Assembly (NCBI GenBank): GCA_047639615.1
Contig: JBLIOL010000214.1
Location: 1 to 9,869 of the forward strand
Reading direction: 5' to 3'
From: CAYWNK01 sp047639615
GTDB lineage: Bacteria > Planctomycetota > UBA1135 > GCA-002686595
Length of the DNA: 9,869 bases
A model generated the notes under the pieces. The model made no database searches and was not told where the DNA came from. It saw only the letters and a list, made by a program, of their open reading frames with translations. Of this stretch, positions 6,950-9,869 are shown piece after piece; position 1 is the stretch's first letter; each line of letters opens with the position of its first letter. The position numbers and the translations under genes were made by a program.

Positions 6950-8550
6950 GACGCTCCCCGCTGCCTCTGCCGGTGCGTAGACCCGAGCGCCGCGTGGCTT
7001 GGTCTGCGGCTTGCCTCGTGTTTGCTCTGTCGTTGCTGGGGTTCGCTGGCGAGCCTTGGGGGGCGGCGGCGGAAGCGCGCTGGCGTACGACGCAGTCCTT
7101 GGCGTCCCTGTCTATGACAATCGATGTGCCCATGGCCGAGCCCCAAGAAGGCGAGCGCCTGGCCATTCGCAAGGGCACGCGCAAGGGCACCAGCTATGCG
7201 GCGGCGCCCCTAGGTGCGGCCATCATGGCCGTGCCGGCGGAGTGGGTCGCGCACTTTTCGGGCTTGGGCCTGCAGCTCGATCCACTGCAACGCGTGCGCT
7301 TGTCGCGGGCCGTGCATGCCATGCTCGGTTCGGTGTGGTTGGCGGGCATTGCGGCGCTGCTAGTGCTAGCGGCGCGTAGGTTGGGGGTGGAGCGCATCAC
7401 GGCTTGGAGCTCGGCCTTGGCCTTTGCGCTGACGACCTGGGCCGTGCCAGCGGCGCGCGGCTTCGGGCCTGAATTGCCCGCGGCCCTGCTGCTGCTCTTC
7501 GGCTTTCAGTTGCTGTTGCGGGCGCGCTATTGCCTTGGGCATCTGCTTCCGGTATCGCGCTTTGAATTGGTGCTCGCGGGAGCGACGCTGGCCTTTGCCG
7601 GGTGCGTGCACCCCTTGGCTTGGCCCACCGCATTCATTGTGCTCGGTGCTGGTGAAGTGGAGTTGCGCAAGGGACCACGCACGCGTACCAACGAAGGCGC
7701 GGTGCGCGGTGCCTGGGTACTGGCTCCCTTCGCAGCGGTCTTCGCTCTGACCCTTACGCTCAACCTGTGGCGCTTCGGACAGCCTTTGGACTTCGGTGGT
7801 GGTGGACCGTCGATAGCTTCCGAGCCGCAGGCCGTCTTGAACGCGGCACTGGCGCTCTTGATTTCACCGGGCCGCGGCATGTTGCTCTTCGCTCCCGGCG
7901 TCGTGCTGGCGATCGTCGGCGTGCAGGCGAGTCGAGCTCGTGGCGAGCGTAGTTGGGGGCGGGTGGCGGCCGCTAGCTTGGTTGTGACTTGGATGCTGGC
8001 CGCGGCGCAATGGTCGAGCGATCGCATTGGACCGGAACAGGCCAGCAGTGCTTGGGAGTACGGTCCCGCCTACATGCTGCTGGTGTTGCCGTTGGTTTGG
8101 CTGGGCGTGCCCCTCGGTGTGCGGCGGCTGCGCGAGGCGCGCATGTTGCGCTTGGCTGTGTTGGTGCTCGGCTGCAGCGGACTCTTCGTGAATCTTGCAG
8201 GAGTGCTGGTGGATGCGCAGACCGTGCGCGGTCTGGCACGTCAAGTGGTGCCGGCGCAGGCGAACGAGGATTGGAATCCAACCCTGGCTTCGCCCATCGC
8301 TCACTGGCGAATGATTCGGCGAACGACGGCGGGACTGTCTGGGCCGATCGCTTCGGACTCGCTCTTCGGGCCCCAGGTGCGGGGGCAGGTGGAGAGCGTG
8401 AATCCGCGCTCGCGGGGCTTCAACGGTCTGGGCTGGGTGGACTTGGAAAAGCGCGCTGGTCTGGGCTGGCTAGGCATGTCCTTGGCCACGGTCTTGGGCG
8501 TGCTGGGGGCCTCTCTCGCGATTTTGGGCCTGGGGCCGCGCGCTCACTAA
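6946..8550 (+). CDS. Polytopic membrane protein of the GT39/PMT-like (GT-C) type
   Basis: A 534-residue inner-membrane protein with about ten membrane segments. It matches a widespread class of bacterial GT-C-like proteins. After TM1 comes GAAAEARWRTTQSLA (39-53), where the class usually has GDE.xY....SL. Then follow RLAIRKGTRKGTSYAAAPLG (71-90), LWRFGQPLDFGGG (274-286), LISPGRGMLLFAPG (305-318), the WEYGPAYMLLVLPL region (370-383) equivalent to the usual YGPRYLl.llP, and WNPTLASPIAHWRM (443-456), equivalent to NP..SPl.gH. The candidate catalytic acid E43 is retained where the class normally has Asp-Glu. Members are thought to move sugars or other groups from polyprenyl-phosphate donors at the outer face, but most are untested. 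ATG 6946 overlaps the upstream stop (ATGA), implying coupled translation of the two GT-C-like proteins. A 24-base tandem duplication encodes its KGTRKGT stretch. Confidence 0.78.
   Translation: MRRSPLPLPVRRPERRVAWSAACLVFALSLLGFAGEPWGAAAEARWRTTQSLASLSMTIDVPMAEPQEGERLAIRKGTRKGTSYAAAPLGAAIMAVPAEWVAHFSGLGLQLDPLQRVRLSRAVHAMLGSVWLAGIAALLVLAARRLGVERITAWSSALAFALTTWAVPAARGFGPELPAALLLLFGFQLLLRARYCLGHLLPVSRFELVLAGATLAFAGCVHPLAWPTAFIVLGAGEVELRKGPRTRTNEGAVRGAWVLAPFAAVFALTLTLNLWRFGQPLDFGGGGPSIASEPQAVLNAALALLISPGRGMLLFAPGVVLAIVGVQASRARGERSWGRVAAASLVVTWMLAAAQWSSDRIGPEQASSAWEYGPAYMLLVLPLVWLGVPLGVRRLREARMLRLAVLVLGCSGLFVNLAGVLVDAQTVRGLARQVVPAQANEDWNPTLASPIAHWRMIRRTTAGLSGPIASDSLFGPQVRGQVESVNPRSRGFNGLGWVDLEKRAGLGWLGMSLATVLGVLGASLAILGLGPRAH
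7168..7191 (+). repeat. Two-copy 12-base in-frame tandem repeat
   Basis: CGCAAGGGCACG (7168-7179) is followed directly by CGCAAGGGCACC (7180-7191), differing only in the last base. It encodes RKGTRKGT in the first extracytoplasmic region of the 534-residue membrane protein. It looks like a small in-frame duplication. Confidence 0.6.
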
Positions 8551-8593
8551 AAGAAGTCTTCAGGACTGGGGCGCAGTTGACGATGGCGCTGCC

Positions 8594-9403
8594 ATGAGAC
8601 TCCCCCGAAACGCTGCCTGCTGGTTACTCGGTTTTGGCCTGACCGTTGTTCTGGGCGCGGCTGCCGATGGCCCTGCTAGGAACTTGGACTCGGGCTCGAA
8701 GCTGAGTGTGCGTACGGAGTACTTCGCGGCGCTTGCGCCGGGTGCGACTGAGGAGTCTCTGCCCGTGAATCTGGTGGCGTGGAAGTGCCGCCGTGAAGGC
8801 CAGCTCGAGGTGCTCGAGCGCGAGGTCTTGTTCGGTGCCGGTGAGCTGCGCTTGCTGCACACGGAGAATATGGGCCTGGGCACGCCGCGGTTGGTCTGGC
8901 GCGAGCTCGGTCGCATGGGGCGCACCTGGGTGGCGGAATGGTCGCCTGAGCGCGGCGAACTGCTGACACTGGAGTTCAGCGCGGCCGAGGATGTGCACCG
9001 CCTGCAGGGAGTGGAAGAGGTGAGCTTTCCCCTGGGCTTGGTGGAGGAGTTGCGCCATGGGATTGTGCGCGGAGGGCCGGTGGGTCGCCTATCGCCGACC
9101 CATGCGGGGCTCGAGCAGGTGAGCGTGTCGGCGCTGGAAGGGCTGCCGGCGGATCTGCCCGCGTGGACCAGAACGAAATTGGAAGCGCTGGAGGCACGTT
9201 GTGTGGAGCTACGTACTGAAGCTGGCCGCTTACTTGTCCGTTACGTCTTCGATGGTGACCAGCTGATGGCTTTCCAATGGGGATCGGGCGGGGCTTGGTC
9301 TGTACGCGTGTCGCAGGCGGATTGGCAGCGCTACGAGGAGGCATGGTATGTGGCGCAGCGTCGCGCCGCGAGCTCGCCCCAGAGTGCCACGCCTGCCAAG
9401 TGA
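8594..9403 (+). CDS. Secreted protein of unknown function (signal peptide)
   Basis: A 269-residue product that I do not recognise. It opens with a Sec signal peptide: Arg at 2 and 5, a hydrophobic stretch at about 9-22, and a probable cut after GAAA near residue 24, with no lipobox. The mature part alternates hydrophobic and charged residues in a way that suggests beta strands, for example LEVLEREVLF (71-80), LVWRELGRMGRTWVAEW (100-116), GELLTLEF (121-128) and RLLVRYVFDGDQLMAFQW (212-229). A more helical patch lies around 186-206 and a low-complexity Ala/Ser/Pro tail ends the protein. The pattern fits a periplasmic or outer-membrane-facing beta protein. No Cys pair or catalytic motif stands out. 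ATG 8594 lies 43 bases after the GT-C-like gene stop, so it may share its transcript; no good Shine-Dalgarno site is seen. Its role may be tied to the upstream membrane proteins, but only by position. Confidence 0.75.
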   Translation: MRLPRNAACWLLGFGLTVVLGAAADGPARNLDSGSKLSVRTEYFAALAPGATEESLPVNLVAWKCRREGQLEVLEREVLFGAGELRLLHTENMGLGTPRLVWRELGRMGRTWVAEWSPERGELLTLEFSAAEDVHRLQGVEEVSFPLGLVEELRHGIVRGGPVGRLSPTHAGLEQVSVSALEGLPADLPAWTRTKLEALEARCVELRTEAGRLLVRYVFDGDQLMAFQWGSGGAWSVRVSQADWQRYEEAWYVAQRRAASSPQSATPAK

Positions 9404-9446
9404 GACCTAAACCTTGCAGATAGGGACCAAGTGCGATGGTCGGTGA

Positions 9447-9479
9447 GGGCGGGGACTACTTATCCTGTTGGCCCCTCCC
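9447..9479 (+). terminator. Weak GC-rich hairpin in the intergenic region
   Basis: GGGCGGGG (9447-9454) and CCCCTCCC (9472-9479) can pair at 7 of 8 positions around a 17-base loop, followed by AGTTGTTTGG rather than a clean T-run. It could weakly end the upstream transcript or be incidental. The rest of the 120-base gap (9404-9523) holds a 5-bp stem (GACCA/TGGTC, 9425-9441) and no convincing promoter. Confidence 0.25.
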
Positions 9480-9523
9480 AGTTGTTTGGCGCTGTTCACG
9501 CCGAACCGTCCGCTATCGCTGCC

Positions 9524-9869
9524 TTGTATCGTCAATTCACTTCGCGCTTCGTGCGCTTCCGCCCAGTGCTCCTGCTCTGCCTAGGCGCTACTGCTTGTCT
9601 ATCCCCTGAAGAGGCGCTGCGCAGCGCCGATGAGGAGGTCTACGCGCTGATCGATCAGCGTCGCGAGGCGCTCTTCGGTGATCTGGGTAGCTTTCGGATC
9701 GACCCACCCGGGGGGAGTTTGCGCGAGCGCTTCCTCTCTGGAGCCTGGACGGGTGCGGAGCCCTGGACCTTGCTGCAGTGCTTGGAGATCGCCGCCGAAA
9801 ACAGTCGGGGCTTCCACGACGAGCGGGAGGGCTTGTACCTCTCGGCCTTGGACCTGACCTTGGAGCGTT
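9524..9869 (+). CDS. TolC-family outer-membrane efflux lipoprotein, N-terminal part (3' truncated by window edge)
   Basis: The frame is open to the right edge with no stop. From TTG 9524 it gives 115 residues. The first 25 form a lipoprotein signal: basic stretch RQFTSRFVRFR, hydrophobic LLLCLGATA, then Cys25. Next come SADEEVYALIDQRR (34-47), LRERFL (66-71) and WTLLQCLEIAAENSRGFHDERE (81-102) into LYLSALDLTLER (104-115). The last part matches the opening helix of TolC/OEP proteins (L..al..Al..N......r..ly..ald...er), and the first part is an N-terminal extension I associate with planctomycete TolC-like proteins. These form trimeric outer-membrane channels for efflux pumps or type I secretion. 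The start is uncertain: there is no Shine-Dalgarno site, and the frame stays open upstream with TTG 9482, GTG 9443 and GTG 9431. TTG 9524 is preferred because the signal peptide then begins at the N-terminus. A pump partner would lie to the right. Confidence 0.75.
   Translation, partial: MYRQFTSRFVRFRPVLLLCLGATACLSPEEALRSADEEVYALIDQRREALFGDLGSFRIDPPGGSLRERFLSGAWTGAEPWTLLQCLEIAAENSRGFHDEREGLYLSALDLTLER
9613..9660. repeat. Pair of 16-bp perfect palindromes at the start of the TolC-like gene
   Basis: GGCGCTGCGCAGCGCC (9613-9628) and CGCTGATCGATCAGCG (9645-9660) are each identical to their reverse complements and lie 16 bases apart. Both have CGCTG and CAGCG arms, with 2 and 6 central bases respectively. 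They lie in codons for EALRSA and ALIDQR. Confidence 0.55.

Noticed and set aside
8583..8597. Mini-frame ATG GCG CTG CCA TGA overlapping the start of the secreted protein gene
   Set aside because: Four codons with no ribosome binding site; probably chance, although a tiny leader cannot be excluded.
8803..8819. GCTCGAG-GTG-CTCGAGC inverted repeat
   Set aside because: Short and made of common in-frame Leu-Glu codons (CTCGAG); expected by chance in this sequence.
9425..9441. GACCA/TGGTC stem with 7-base loop after the secreted protein gene
   Set aside because: Only five pairs and no following T-run; too weak to call a terminator or an operator.
9599..9817. 72-codon antisense open frame at the right end
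   Set aside because: It lies opposite the TolC-like coding frame, which has a signal peptide and family motifs.
1..9869. tRNA, rRNA, CRISPR arrays, insertion sequences
   Set aside because: No cloverleaf-like stretch, regularly spaced repeats, transposase motifs or terminal inverted repeats were seen by eye on either strand.

Overview
The window is gene-dense, GC-rich bacterial DNA with short or overlapping gene junctions and GTG as well as ATG starts. The style suggests a Gram-negative bacterium with an outer membrane: there are lipoprotein signal peptides and the start of a TolC-type outer-membrane efflux lipoprotein. The N-terminal layout of that TolC protein resembles forms I associate with Planctomycetota, and a divergent sulfatase-fold lipoprotein also fits that group. 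The assignment is an inference; no rRNA or other marker gene is present.

Left part: the C-terminal portion of a calcineurin-like metallophosphoesterase (1-489, +) runs off the left edge and converges on a monofunctional proline dehydrogenase (497-1396, -) with only 7 bases between their stop codons. A 64-base divergent gap (1397-1460) separates proline dehydrogenase from the rightward run of genes.

Middle part: cutA (1461-1793) overlaps by 4 bases a GTG-started SLC13/DASS carboxylate or anion transporter (1790-3367), with a strong Shine-Dalgarno sequence inside the end of cutA. About 50 bases later comes a 454-residue lipoprotein (3417-4781). It keeps the outline of the sulfatase/alkaline-phosphatase fold but has lost essentially all the recognisable catalytic and metal-binding residues. 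It overlaps by 4 bases a 723-residue polytopic membrane protein (4778-6949), which overlaps by 4 bases a second polytopic protein of 534 residues (6946-8550). Both membrane proteins look like GT-C-type (PMT/GT39-like) membrane glycosyltransferase relatives. A 269-residue secreted protein of unknown function (8594-9403) follows 43 bases later.

Right part: a 120-base gap with a weak GC-rich hairpin leads into a TolC-family outer-membrane lipoprotein (probably from 9524) that runs off the right edge.

The tight coupling of the pseudo-sulfatase lipoprotein and the two GT-C-like proteins, followed by the exported protein, is the most unusual part. I read it as a possible envelope-glycan or envelope-lipid module in which the sulfatase fold acts non-catalytically. 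No mobile elements, CRISPR arrays, tRNAs or rRNAs were seen.
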